Assembly (NCBI GenBank): GCA_947561715.1
Contig: OX387197.1
Coordinates: forward strand, 1,865,001 to 1,929,000
Reading direction: 5' to 3'
Origin: Ascidia mentula
Taxonomy: Eukaryota; Chordata; Ascidiacea; Phlebobranchia; Ascidiidae
DNA length: 64,000 bases
The position numbers and the translations under genes were made by a program. Below the pieces are notes generated by a model, which made no database searches, had not been told where the DNA came from, and was given only the letters and a program-made list of their open reading frames with translations. Positions 23,301 to 41,700 of this stretch are shown here, piece after piece. How positions within the stretch are numbered: the first letter of the stretch is position 1; every line of letters starts with the position of its first letter.

Positions 23301-25342
23301 GGCAACAAAGAAAGTCCACAAATGTAAACCTTTCCATTAGATGTTGATTGTCACTGGGGAAAAAATCATGTTCAAACTGTAATCACTATAATTATGTTGC
23401 AGCTAACGTACTCTTTCAACCGCCTCCTGCTCTTGCAAGAACCTCTTCTCATCGTGGGAGCCTTCTTCCTCCTCTTCTTTACTGTCATCATCATCGTCCG
23501 ACTCGACTTCTCCATTGCCCATGACAAAATGTCTGAAGCTCGTATGAGGGTTCAGGGTGTCATTGAGAAGGTCAGTTCAAAGTCATTGTAGTGTCTAGAT
23601 TTAATGATACTTAAAAAAACTTAACCTTTTACTATATAATTTCTTGTTGAAAGTCTGCGGGGGCTAAAGTGTGTATTGTTACATCACAAAAACATGGCCT
23701 TCGGGAGTCATGGACCACTTAGGTCATGCAATAAATTGTTTTTAGCTGACAAAAATCAATTATGCATAAAAATTTTGTAGTTTCTTTGCAAACAGATTGT
23801 TTTAGACTGATCACCTGTCATAAAATTAAGTACTGTATTCTTCCGACATTTTGTCTGCCATGCCATTAATGTTATGTCTGAAGATCAGTCAATTTTTAAT
23901 TTGTATAGTACAAGATTGTTTTAGTTCTTGCTTCTTTATATTTGTTCTGCAAGGTATTGATTTGATTTTTACAAACTGACATATTGTTTAACAGGTGCAA
24001 TCGGAGCAAGCCAAGCGTGACAGTTGCTACAAAGCTTATGAAAATGCTGTCTCCAAGTTTAAGGTAGTTATACTTGCGTTTCCCTTTCGACAATTATTAT
24101 TTTATGTTTTGTGTGTTTAGGCAAGTAAGGACCATGCCAAGTTTACCCAAAGCCGGAAAAGTATCGAAAAGGACCACAAGGAGGCGACAAACTCAATCAA
24201 CCAGTTGTTGGGAAAGCTGAGAGAGGACGCCACCGAGGCTGCTGAAAAAGTATGGAATGAGTTTTATTTATAAATAGAGTGGCTTATGTATTGCTATCTG
24301 ATTTAGTTTAACTTGATGGAAATTTGTAAACATTCTTTCCGAAAACTTAGGTTGTTTTACTTATTTTTGGACTAATCATGTTATTGAGCATTTCTTTCTA
24401 TTTGATCATGTGGTGATCCAGGTTATAAAGTGAAAGAGAAAACAATAGGTTTAAAAAGAGCTCTTCAGTGGGATTAAAATTTAAGTTATTGTTCAGACCA
24501 GACTTGTTCAGTAAGTCAGATTAGGTACAAAGGCATAGACAGAATCACTTAAGATTAGTTTTAATGATCAACAGGGAGGAATAATTTTGCGACCAAAAAA
24601 GACAGAAATAGTGAAGTTGATTCAGGAGCAACAAATAAAACATCGTAACTCAGGGAAGCGAGGAGTTAAGAAGGGATGCTCCCTCATCTCCATACAGGAT
24701 GCTTTTAATGTTCACACTGTCGAGGAATATTTTAAAACCAGAATAAACATGGTCAGTGGTATAATGCAATGATGCTTGCAATCTTGCATGTATCAAGTTA
24801 GATGGGAAATACCAACCTGGTCTGTAACTATCATTTTGTCTAATATTTGAAGTGTGAACAGAAATGTTAGAATAATTTGCAGACAAAGATAAGAAATGCC
24901 TTCAATTAGACTGAGTTAAATTGTTTTTAAACCCATACCTATTACCTCACATTGTTCGCTGAACTGGTTTCATTTGAAAGTACAAATATCCTTTAATCTA
25001 CTCATAAAAAATATTTCCGTGGTACAAATAAAACCACCATTGTTGCGCGTAATGTGACAACATTAGAGCCCTTGTGTCATTAAGTCCTGGGCAATCCGCT
25101 TTTTTACTCCGACTGTTGTCCTGTGCTTTTTTATTTAAATCCCAGACGTTACTCTGTAGGTTGCCGGCTTGAACAACTTGGATTCAAACATCAAAGAAAA
25201 AATCTCCCAGACGATTCAACTTGCCGAGAAACTGGTTCAAAAGAAGATGAGCCGAGAGCAATATCTCGAGCACGACGGAAAATGCCAGAAAGCGATCGAA
25301 GAAATGAAGGATAAAATCTGTGACGTCACGGATGCATTGTGA
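20326..25342 (+). CDS. RPN1: Ribophorin I, oligosaccharyltransferase subunit 1
   Basis: Eleven exons with perfect phase: 20326-20550, 20713-20867, 21128-21338, 21532-21779, 22134-22288, 22458-22557, 22831-22969, 23403-23570, 23995-24063, 24121-24249 and 25160-25342 (TGA). They encode 593 residues (human 607), so the gene is complete. RPN1 is a non-catalytic subunit of the ER oligosaccharyltransferase that presents nascent proteins for N-glycosylation. The N-terminus [19 protein letters not shown] is a signal peptide. A long luminal region follows, then one membrane span at about residues 424-445 after the family motif LLLLQEPLL, and a cytosolic coiled tail with AEARM-like [13 protein letters not shown]. 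The last two residues before the stop come from a TGACGTCA-containing 3' end. An AATAAA follows near 25444. Confidence 0.97.
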
Positions 25343-26515
25343 TGTCATAAAAAGTTCATCAACAAACGAGTGTTTCGCAAAAAATATTTTTGGCCAAATT
25401 TGTTTTGATGGTTTGAAGCGTTCGTTTTTGTTTTGGAAGCATGGAAATAAAAATGTTAAGTTTTGGACAAATTCTACTCCGTTCACAGGATGTTGAGAGT
25501 CGATATCTTGATTGTTACGTAACAAACCACCCGTTTCTAGACCGTGGTAACATGTATTGATACAGCACAGTAGATACGACACCATGCACAGAATAATAAA
25601 GCGCTTCCAATTTCCTACCAACGAAATATCACTTCACAATCACAGGACGAAATAATCGTGTTTTTCAATGAGGTACACTGGATGACAGTTAGCTGAAATT
25701 TTCCACTACCAAAGTGCGTGATTTTGAGAGGAGAAGTTTTGCGGCAGCCCTCAGCTTGTGTATTGTGTGTGACGTAATATAGCGTTATTATAACGCAACA
25801 AATGACGAAGGGGCGAAATGCAATAGATGCCAAGCGAAACTAGAAAATGTTACGATGAAACATTGCAAAGTGCAAAAAGTTAAAACTCGAATGAAACAAA
25901 AAAAAAACAGGATTTCGAAAACCCAAAATTCTTCTAAAGTCAAGGCAAGAAGAATTTGCAACAGTTCCCAGTTTTAATGCGATCGTGTACTGCGCATCGT
26001 CGCCACCTAGTGTTGAGCGGCATACGTATGTTGTGCGGTTTCTGTGGCGGCACAAAAATGTCGAAGCAGGGTTGACATCAAAAGTTTTATCAAATGTCAG
26101 GACCAGAAGTAATTTAAACGAAATCTTTACTGTGGGAGCGGTAAGATGGCGGACATTGTGGGATAATCTGTTAGCGGAAACGAAATATTGTTTACAAGTT
26201 TGCGCAATAGAGAAATACCGGCAGTAACAAAACTGGTAAAACAGCAAAGTCTGCGCTACAGGAGAAGGTGAAAATATTCATGCAGAAAAAAATTCCGCTT
26301 TTAAAAATAAAAACAAACTTTGCAAGAAAATCCACACAATAAAATTCCGACAATCTAACAAACAGAAACTGAAATGTGACAATCACATTACACGTGAGAA
26401 AACAAACAACAAATAGCAATTTTCTTTTAGATTGTATCAGAACATAAATTTACCAAAAACACACACAAAAATCCAGAAATTCATCCAAACAGCAGCATAT
26501 TGTGACGTAACACAA
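25343..26515. other. Spacer between the 3' ends of RPN1 and HDHD5
   Basis: The two genes converge here. It holds the RPN1 3' UTR and the HDHD5 3' UTR on the other strand. Open frames opposite RPN1 exon 11 and at 25840-26247 show no family signature and are taken as chance. Confidence 0.5.
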
Positions 26516-31781
<5,266 letters not shown>

Positions 31782-34700
31782 AAATGTACAAACATTACAG
31801 CATAGGAGACACCTAGCAGCGACAAGTTCGGTTGTGGAAGTTTCTGAAAGGTAAGTTCTTGGTCATTTCTTGTCAATATTCGTCTAATCTAAAAGACAAC
31901 TGCATATACTTGTTACGACTGACAGTTAAACAACTTCGTTGGCAATCTAAAAGGAATCTTTCCAGATCTTCAAGTTTGAAACAACCTTTTTCAACTTACA
32001 GAAGCTCCGCAAAGCAACGTTACCGTTTTGATCTGACAGAGAGACGATTAACCTTGAGTAACCCTGCGGAAAATGATTTCGCAATACGCCCCTTTTTATT
32101 CTGACCAATCAGAGAGTCTTATATTTGACCAAATCAGCTGAGGGTGGCAGGAGCAGTCAAGCGAAACAAATTTCAATCCGTTAAAATCAAACATAGAATA
32201 TTTTTGGTATTCTAAGGTAAAATGAAAAGTTGAAGAAAAAAGCAATAAATGTGCATGCATGTCCTTTGTCCATTTTCATCTTTCACATGAACATATTTAT
32301 CAGTAAATCTGACGGATTATAAATAAACACAAGAAATAAAATCAAAACCATAAACGAGTCAGTTGCAGCGGACATAACAGGCGCCTATGTGAAGGTGATT
32401 TCCTCACGGAAAATGGGTTAATTCTCATCAGGATGGGTCGAATTCGCATAATGGGCATTTTTAAACATTTTGCAGAATACGGATATGGACACCGAGTTCT
32501 ACGATTAATGTGCTTTGGATCAAACTGAAGCAACGGCGCTACAATTTAGGCTTATTTACGAAGATGTGACTACCGTATTTTACGGACCATAAAGCGCACC
32601 CGAATATAAGGCGCGTTGTCAATAAATTGCTTTGATTAGTTTTTTGTTCATACATAAGGCGCACCGGGCTATAGAGTTTACCTTTCAAATATGACTTCAC
32701 GTATTTTAAGGAGTATGGGTTACCGTATAAAGTTTATTTATATAATAATAGTATCGGTACTGGTTTTGAGTGTAGGCAATAAAGCACTACTTGATCCATA
32801 CATTAGGCGCACCGGCTTATAAGGCGCACGATCAATTTATGGGGGGGAAAAGGATTTAAATTGCGCCTTATGGTCCGTAAAATACGGTACATGAAACAAC
32901 ACAGCAGCAAATTAGGCGCAGGAATCATGCAGGTCAAATCAATTCATTTTGTTCTTGCGATCTTCCAAAAAAAGTGATTGGATTCATTGAATATTCGGAT
33001 TCGGTCCTGATTTATAATTGTTCTTTCATTACAAAATGCTGTAAGTTTTTGTTTGTATGTGTTTGTTACAACTAAGTTTTTTAATTAGCAACCATTGCAA
33101 CTACGAAAAAATTCCCGCCTTTTTAATAATTTTTTAAACTACGATGTCTGTGAAAATATTTCCGCAGTTCACAAAGCGTGGATTCGTTCAATTTGTCGGA
33201 TTGTTGTTGAATCTTTTCCAAAAAAATCGAAGAAAATCGTGCATTTAAAGGTTTTTGATCACCTGTGTTTCCAAGGATAGCGTACAGGTGAACAATTGAA
33301 TTGTGTTTTGTGTGTGATTGCACCAGTCATAGTGGAACTTCCTAGTTTCTAAACGAAATTATAAAAGGCGTAATATCTAGCCTATAATTGGTTTGGTAAA
33401 GGTGTTTTTTTTCCATACATTATCTAATATGTCGGAATTTACAAGGACAAATTCATGTCATGCGTTCGGTTTTATTCCTTGAAAAACATCTCCACTTTGC
33501 TTTCAGTTATTTTATTTGCATGGTTAGGCAAAATCATCCATGGTTTCGTCTCACTTGAACCACATGCCATCTTGTTACTTTTGCACTTCACACTTCTCGA
33601 TCAGTTTCATTTATAACTTTTAAAAACAAAAATTAGCAGAAACTTCCAGAAATAATTAAGGGTCAAACAGTTGATACAGTAGAAGTCCTGGTCAAGAGGG
33701 AGGGTTATCTATTTTCTCATACCGAAGAAATTTCTTTGTAATATTCTGTACTTTTGGGAAGAATATAGAATAATAATCTACAGGACAAACGGACTTTTTT
33801 TCGGCTGTCATTTATTTCTGATTGTGAATTAGCTTGAAAATAAAGTTTAAGATTGCAGTAGTAGGTTTATAAGTTTAAACATTTAACAACAACATTATAA
33901 AACACTTCAACTTCTTTTCTTGATCTTCGTATTTCAAAAAATGTTAAAACCCAAGCTTTCCAACCATTGGGGCCAACCCCCCAATTTTTGCTCCTGGAGA
34001 AATGTCAGTGGGAACGTGTTTAAAAACCATCAAAATCATATGATGCAGATGTAACTGTGCCAAGACAGAAAAATAAAAGAATGGTTTGGCTAAAAATAAG
34101 TTCTAAAAAGGTGGTAATTGCCACACTATCTTGATGTGGTGTCGCACATCTGCAAAATTATTGTCGTCAGTGATATATGTACTGCATAAAGCTGTTGTCC
34201 AGTTTTTACTGGCTTGCACGTAGACAACGATTAATTCAGATAATTTCTGTTGTATTGTTGCGCCCCTAAATTTTAGACTTAAGCATTATAAGCTGTAATA
34301 AATTTCTTTGCACTGGGCTTTCACTACTATTTTGCTGTATTTATGTCACATCAGAAGGGAAAATATTGTTGTGTTCAGGAGAAAAAAAACAATTCCAAAC
34401 TTGAGCAAACCAAAAAGATACAAACTTAAGCAAACTGCAAGCAGTTTATCCAAAACAATAGTCTGCAAATTTCATGATTTTTCAGCAAACTATGATGGTG
34501 ACCTCTGACCTCACACAGGTTGTGATACTGGGTTTAGTTTATTTTTAAATTGGTTTTGATACTGTTTCATACTTCAACCTAATATAAGTTACTATGATTG
34601 ACCTGCAGTTAGTGGTTGTTGCTTATAAAATATTATCGTAAAAAAACTATGTTCCAGAAGTTAGCAAGTGGTACAGCCTGATTGATTGGTCTTTAATATT

Positions 34701-35749
34701 GATTGGGTGTTATAAGCCAACATCCACAGCAATCTCTGAGTATTCTTCAGATTTTTAAAGTAATTGTGTACAAATCTTCATGTTGGTCGAGTCATACTGC
34801 AAAGTCAGTCTTCCAGCTATTGCATGTCGAATGAGACATACAAATTTCATCTCTAGAATAAAATGTCAAAATTTTTGTGTTCTGTCAAAAAAATCTGTAA
34901 AGAATGAATGCATCACTGGTTCATGAAAGTTTGGAACCGATGTTTTACATGTTGGCCCTTTGTATGATCTATGGTCAGTGGAATAAATCTTAAGGTCAAG
35001 GTTTGGGAGAAGCTGATAAACTCTGTTGATACAGCTTTAATTTCTAATGCCGCTATTTTTCTTGTTGTGTGAAATGCAAAGAAGGTTATCCATGGTGGTA
35101 GCTGTGTTGCATTCAAACCATTCACCAATAGTTACATAGAAAATTGCAAAATGTATGGTTCGCCTTTTCCTTAGTTTAAAACATAATTTGTACAAATGTA
35201 GGTTTCTTCCATCGGGTGCATTTTCAAACTATCTGAATGCTTGTAATCTAAGGGGTGCACTATAAACATGTAGCATCTGTCCTGACATCCTTGAATTGTG
35301 GAAAATCCTTTTGCTTGGAAATATAACTTTTCATCAAAGTGGCAGCATATATTGCTAGAAGTTTGTGTGGTTTTTGGGCCACAAACATATGTTAAACTTG
35401 CACAAAAAAGTGAAATTGTTTTTTAATGTTGTCAGTGATTCGACGCAGGCTATGTGTGATATCAGGTAAGTCCAGAAAAATATTGTTGTTGCCTCAGTTA
35501 GTATGTATATACTTGAAACTCACCACAGGATGTTGGACATGTTAAGCAGGGATTTCAAACACACCTTTGTTTATCATCAGTACTATGTGACTAGCTGTAT
35601 CGACTGCCACAACTTAACATGTCAGCATCCTGCTTCTGACCTATTTGTTCAAAGTTATTTAAACCCAAGTATTTTGCACCTGAAACACTACAGTGTTGTG
35701 AAAGAACAGGTGTTTTTGTATAGTTTGGAAGTGTTAACAATTTAAGGTG
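31782..35749. other. Intergenic region between HDHD5 and the TOPAZ1-like gene
   Basis: This 4-kb stretch lies between the divergent start of HDHD5 and the start of the TOPAZ1-like gene and contains both promoters. Apart from the TA-flanked MITE at 32571-32889, nothing is recognised. Short open frames near 33095 and 34308 have no family signature. Confidence 0.5.
32571..32889. mobile_element. TA-flanked MITE with palindromic ends
   Basis: Terminal inverted repeats TACCGTATTTTACGGACC and GGTCCGTAAAATACGGTA are perfect over 22 bases and extend to about 28 with one mismatch (ATAAAGCGCA versus TTGCGCCTTAT). The outermost TA on both sides fits a Tc1/mariner-type TA duplication. The interior repeats GCGCACC and AAGGCGCA words several times and has no coding capacity. 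It is a 319-base non-autonomous DNA transposon. Confidence 0.8.
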
Positions 35750-38700
35750 ATGAGCGCGTACCGACCGACCGATAAAAGATGGAGAGGAGGAGGTCGTCAG
35801 AGGCCATATCATCACCAACGGCGATGGGAAAACAATGGACATCATTCCAACCGAAGCCCCCTATGTAGAGGATGTGACAAGTAAGTGAGCAATCCATAGA
35901 AAAAAGTTGTTTTCATGTTAAGTTTTGTTGTATTGAAGTTTGTGGTGTAGTGGTGTGATCAGTGGGAAGGAACGTTGTGATTCGTGGGGATCGAGCAGTT
36001 GTCATTCACACACTGTGCAAGAAGCTCATGGTCAAGAGGTCACAAGAAGGTTACCTTCCAATGACAGAAGACCACAATTATGCAAAAGTATTGACTTGAA
36101 CAACAACAACCGTGTTCTCAATAAGCAAATATGCTGTAATCGCACGGACAAACCAAACAATCAATCTCCTTTGGTTGCTAACAATAGTTCTTCCGGTTTT
36201 CAAGTCAAACCTGTTGCCACAATTACTGAAGGAAGTGTAGGAACAAAAACAGGTAATGGTGGTGCCAGTGTAGCTGGTTTTATTCCAAGAACTTCAGAAA
36301 ATACCAATCACTCTTTGAAAAAGGGTTCTTCAATTAATGAGCTTTCAATGTCAACAGAGAGGTCAGTATTTCACTACTATAAAGTGCATTACATGGATAG
36401 GCAAATTGTTTTTTGTGTCTGTTACATGTGTTTGCAAGTTAACCAGCCACTTCTGTTGTAACTTACTGTGCTTGATTTTATCAAGATATTTATACCAAGC
36501 TGTGTGAATTCAGGCATTTACTGAGTGGTTCTGATTTGGAAGATGACGCAGGATCTTCGCTGTTAGATTTCGACTTCGATGAAGAAGATGCAAAAAGTAA
36601 TAGCGGCAGCAGTTCCCCAAAAATAACGAAAAGGGTGCGAATCAACGGATGTTTCAGGTTGTTTACAGTTTTTATAGATTTGCCTGTGCATGGACTCAGT
36701 GCTCTGTGTTGAATTTTAGCCAAAGCTCTGGTGTCGAAGAAACAAAACCAAAAGTAAATGAAAACTCATCTTTGAGATCAATGTCATTGAAAAACCAAGG
36801 TAAAACGTAATATACATCTACGGAAATTAATTTGTTGTAAAACATTTTATTATGAGTCTGAATAAGAAAGCCAAAGCTAATATACTATTGATCAGTAATA
36901 TAGAATATTATCCTTTGCTTTCTTATTTAGACTCATTACCTCCAAGTATTTTGCACCCAATTTTATTATGTGTGATTCTGGTTTGTGGATTTCATGTAAA
37001 TTTAATAGTTTCAATGAATTAGTTGTGTGACATTTCAGAGGTAAACTTTCAACAAAACAACGGTGACTTTTTGTATCTCTCTGAGATCTTGGACAAAGAC
37101 TTTGTTGACCTTGAAGGCAAACCTGCTGTTGAAAGTAGTTTGAATGAGCTTGGTACAAATCACCAGGTAGTAAAATTCAAAACAAAATCTTTGATTAAAT
37201 ATTTATATACAGTGCTCACAGAAATTTGTTTGCAGAAACCTAACACTGAAAACAAAACTTTGGGCTCAAAATGTGTTTCCAAGCCCAAAAGTTGTCTGAA
37301 AAAGTTGAACAAAAGAGCGGTGAAGTCAAAGTCACAAACTCGAAAACCTTTAAAACGACCCGGATCTGCAACAAAGAAAACAACTAAAAAAAGGAAATCA
37401 CAAGAAATGAGGTCTCTCGTTGTGAAAGCTGAGACCATTGAGGGAACTGAGGACGCAGCCAACAATTCTGTCCATTTTATGCCGCTTACTGAGAAACTTT
37501 GTCCAACCGAGCACAAAATAGGTAAAGTAGATTATCTATTAATTTTCTGATAATCAGTTTCTCACAACTGTCACTATTTTGAAGTGATTGAAAAGACTGA
37601 AAGTCAGGTGACCCTGGCAACAGATAAAATGGCATCGCAAAAGAAAAATTTTGTTGATTTGTTGACAAACAAATTCATGTCAGACTCTGAGATTCCAGAA
37701 ACGATTGTGATCGATAGCGAAGAGGAAGTGATTAACCAACTAATGGAAGAACAAAAATATCACATCGAGCAAATTAAGAAGAAAAACCTGAATACGTTGC
37801 ATGGCAACATAAAGCAGACAACAAATAGTGATAACAAAAATGAAGAACCATCGACTCAAAATCAAAGTGAGATTTAATTTTGTGAATACAAATGTTCAGA
37901 AAAAATATGCCATGTTTTTATTCATAATTACTGTTGTCATTTTTAATACTATGCAACAATATTTGAGCACACTTGCACACAATTACCCCCTGCTTTGTTG
38001 CGACAATATTAATGTTTGCAGGTGGTGTTAGCCTACAAGCACTTGATTGTGAGTATGAGTGGTTGAATATGTACGCCCCCGAAGAGGATTCAGTCTCACT
38101 TTATGCCATGGAAAAGTGTGTAACAGGTTTTCCTCTGTATTGTTTACTTACGTTGGCATGTTTTTTTTGTCAGATTGCCAGAAAGTTCGAGTGAGTCTGG
38201 AGAAAGCGAAAGTCAGGTTTGATGAGACTTTCTTTTGAATATTTTTCAAATCTTCTAAACTTAAACACAATTCATATTATTGGCGCCATTTTGCTTATCT
38301 TAAACACAATATATTGGGTATATACCCTTGACAATTTTCCTTAATCACATCCATTTAACTGTTTTCTGGTCAAATTTATTCAACTGAAATCATGCAGTTA
38401 CATATAACAGTCTCAATTAAATATCCTCGGTTCCATAAGAATACTGGAAACCCTTAAAAAGGTTGACATATTGAAATGCATTGTTAATTCTATGACCTGC
38501 AGACAGATACAGCTGTGTTGACCTAAAATGTCTCATCAGTGCTATTAAGATGACAGGGTCATCTGCAATAGTCACACCAAACTGTACTGATAAGACCATA
38601 ATAGGTTATAATAGAGTGGCCATATGTCCGCATGCTTAGAATGCGTTGTTAATATTTGTTTGTCAGACGGCCATACAAACTACCTCAAAGGAAGTTCCTT

Positions 38701-41700
38701 TACCAGAAAACATCAAGGTAAAAATAAGTGTTTGCATGAAGTTTATGATTGGTTTATACTTTTTCTACTCTTTCCACAGAAATCAGTCGACCTGATAAAT
38801 GTTCTTCTTGATTTTGAAACTCAATCTCAAACACAAATGGCCGCTGAAACATTTTTCCAGATTTTTGTCGGTTCCAAGGATGGAATGCAACATAACAATG
38901 TGATTGCCGTCACTAGAAGGTAATTGCAAAGTAATAATTCAGGCTTAAATACTAGAATGAATAGAGTTCCTGACAATGCTAATAAACACAGCATTGTTTG
39001 TTGTGGCAAAAATCAACAAACATTTGTGTTAAGGTTTGAGACGAAATTTTTGCACCAAATGTAATCCACATTAAAAAAGACTTGAGTTCTTTATTGTTGT
39101 AGGTTGTCATCCTGTTTAAAAAAGTTTGAGCAGTTCGAATACCTTGAAAAGCTTGTTGCCCTCACAGTTGAATTGTCAATAACTCTTGATGAAGATGTTT
39201 ATGTTACTTTGTTTAAAAATGTTCACCAAAATCAGAATTCAAAATTTGACAGCCTGATAAAACAGGTAAATTATGGGATTAAATTCAGCTATAATATATG
39301 ATGAGTTTTTCAACTTTCTCCTCAGAAAAACTTTTTTGTTATTTTTGTTAAAGGCACCTAATGTGTCCGATGCATCTTTGAGCATTCACACTTTTAATAA
39401 TTTTAATTTGAACATTTTTAAGCTTGAGGAACGACAATTGGTTTCATCCAAGTTGGCAAAGAAGATCCATGACCTTTTCAACGTGTCCAGCTCTAATTCT
39501 TCCGTATCAAATCAACAATCAAATGATGAAGAACAAGAAGATTCGAGACATGATGTGAGTGAAGATGAAGACAAACAGGTGGAAAATGCACAGTCACCAT
39601 CACAAGATACTGACAACACAATGACTCGGCAAAGAGAGGATAGTTTATCGGAGACATTTTTGCAGAGTCACAGAATTTTGCAAACATCGGACAAACGTGG
39701 GACACAAGGGAACAAAATAGTGGTGGATTGTGTGTTTTCCCCAGAAAAATCATTGAATGAGGAAAGTGCAGAAACTCATAAAAATCGAACTGAGAATTCT
39801 GTTCCAGAGGTCGAAGGTCAAACAAAAACATGTGAAAATAAAATTGATTTGGAACAAAAGAAGAAGCAACAAACTGGGCTTCTACCAACACCTGGTATTT
39901 CTGCAAACAGAAATTTGCTCCCGAATGTGACATGTGGGAAAAATGGACACTGGTGGAATTTGAATGGAAAAGATCCCAGAATGCAAGGTAATGGATCCAC
40001 TGCTCGTAACTTGTGGGGAAAAGGCAACCGCAGGACTATCAACGAAAGTTGCGAAGCGTACGATCCGGCAAATCCATCTATTACAGGCACCAGACGGCGA
40101 CCATTGTCTCCACGACAACCTTGCACCAACGGAACTAAGGGATTTCATCCTATTGTCAATAAGAAAAGTAACAATGTTAAGGTGACAAGCTTCTTTTTTG
40201 TAAGATTAATTACCTAAAACAACCAAGTAAAAGTAAAAAAAAAATACTAATAGAAATAGTACTAGGCTTAGTAGCTGTAGAGGGATCTGGCCCTAGGTTA
40301 GGCATTGTTTATTTATCTGCGACAGAAAATTACTTTAGTTCGTGAATATAATGAGCCTCGGATTTACGCCAGCAGATTTTATTGTGAAAAATCAGCTGGC
40401 GTAAATCCGAGACTTATAGTAACATTTACTAATGATAAAGTACTTCCACATGTTACCCAACAGGATTAATGTTTCTCTTGTTTTAAAATCTTGTTTTTTT
40501 TATTCCTGTAGCTTTTATAACACTTTCTCTTTCTTTTAAGTTCCATTCCATTTAACAATCGCTAGTAGTTTGCCAGAGTAAAGTTTGCACACATGGCATT
40601 CAGCTAACCTTGTATTTAATGTTAGGCTTTACCGTAACTTTTGTGTAAAGAATAATGAGTTGGATTGGGGATCACTCGGTCATAACTTCGGTGAACTTGT
40701 TTCCACGATAACTTCTCCGTCCAATGAGGACAATGTTATGCTAATATTTCTTGAAGCAATGTTGGATGGGAAATTGAAAAGCTCGCCAAATTTTGCTCTC
40801 TTTGTACACGGAGCAAAGCAAACTGGGACCAACAAGTGTAAGTTTTTGTTGTGGAGTTAATTTTAATATGGCATCTGGGAGTATAGGAGATTTCCTTTCG
40901 AGTAAGACATTGCTTTATGCAACCACAGTTGAAGCAGTTTTTGATGCATTGCTCATATGTTATTGGGCTGCTCTGAAACAAATTCTTTTAAAAATTTGTT
41001 TTAGCTATTTTTTGTCTTTCAGTTTTATGATAAAAGCTTGTTGAATTTATTTGGGTGAATTTTGTACCATATTCATTCAAACTTCTCAATTATGTTTCAG
41101 ATCCTGCTAGTCTGCCAACCATTGAAAAATGTCTTTCGAGAATTGCTGTATCACTGGTTTACCAATGCAACCAGATGTTGGTAATTCATCTACATTTCAT
41201 CTCGTTCAGAGTGATGTGTTTGGTTTGTAGATTGTTAAATTTTTCAGGCATATGGAATGATTCAGTACATGAGGAAGACAAAGTTAAACTACACTTCCCA
41301 CTTGCCCGTTAACATCGTCAAAACAAATCCCTGCACTATCGCCATCCGCTTCCTCAACGTCTGTTTGGAGAGATGTGATTATGCCTTGGCCTCTGATATT
41401 GCTGCAGGTAAACTTCTGTAGGAGATATTGAGAAGTTTGTTAGAATAAATATCTGGTAGGTAATTATTGTAACAAGATAAAGACGGTCATTTTGCTGAAA
41501 AATAGTAAAAAGGGGTTTAATGTTGCTTGTCATAACCAGAAATGCAGTCGATTTCCTTGTTTGCAAGAAAACAGTAAAAAAAAATTATAAAATCATCAAC
41601 ATAATACATTGAAATGAAAGGTTCAGTGCAATTCCTATGTCCTGTAACTCCATTTTTGAGGCTTTCTTCATTCATGTGGAAAAGTTATATTGGAAACATG

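Noticed and set aside
24587-24772. 61-codon frame in the last RPN1 intron
   Set aside because: Intronic, no family signature, no splice logic linking it to RPN1.
25184-25621. 145-codon minus-strand frame opposite RPN1 exon 11
   Set aside because: Antisense to a conserved exon; the product shows no recognisable family.
39493-40148. Long minus-strand frames opposite the TOPAZ1-like large exon
   Set aside because: They shadow the 814-base coding exon and lack protein-like features.
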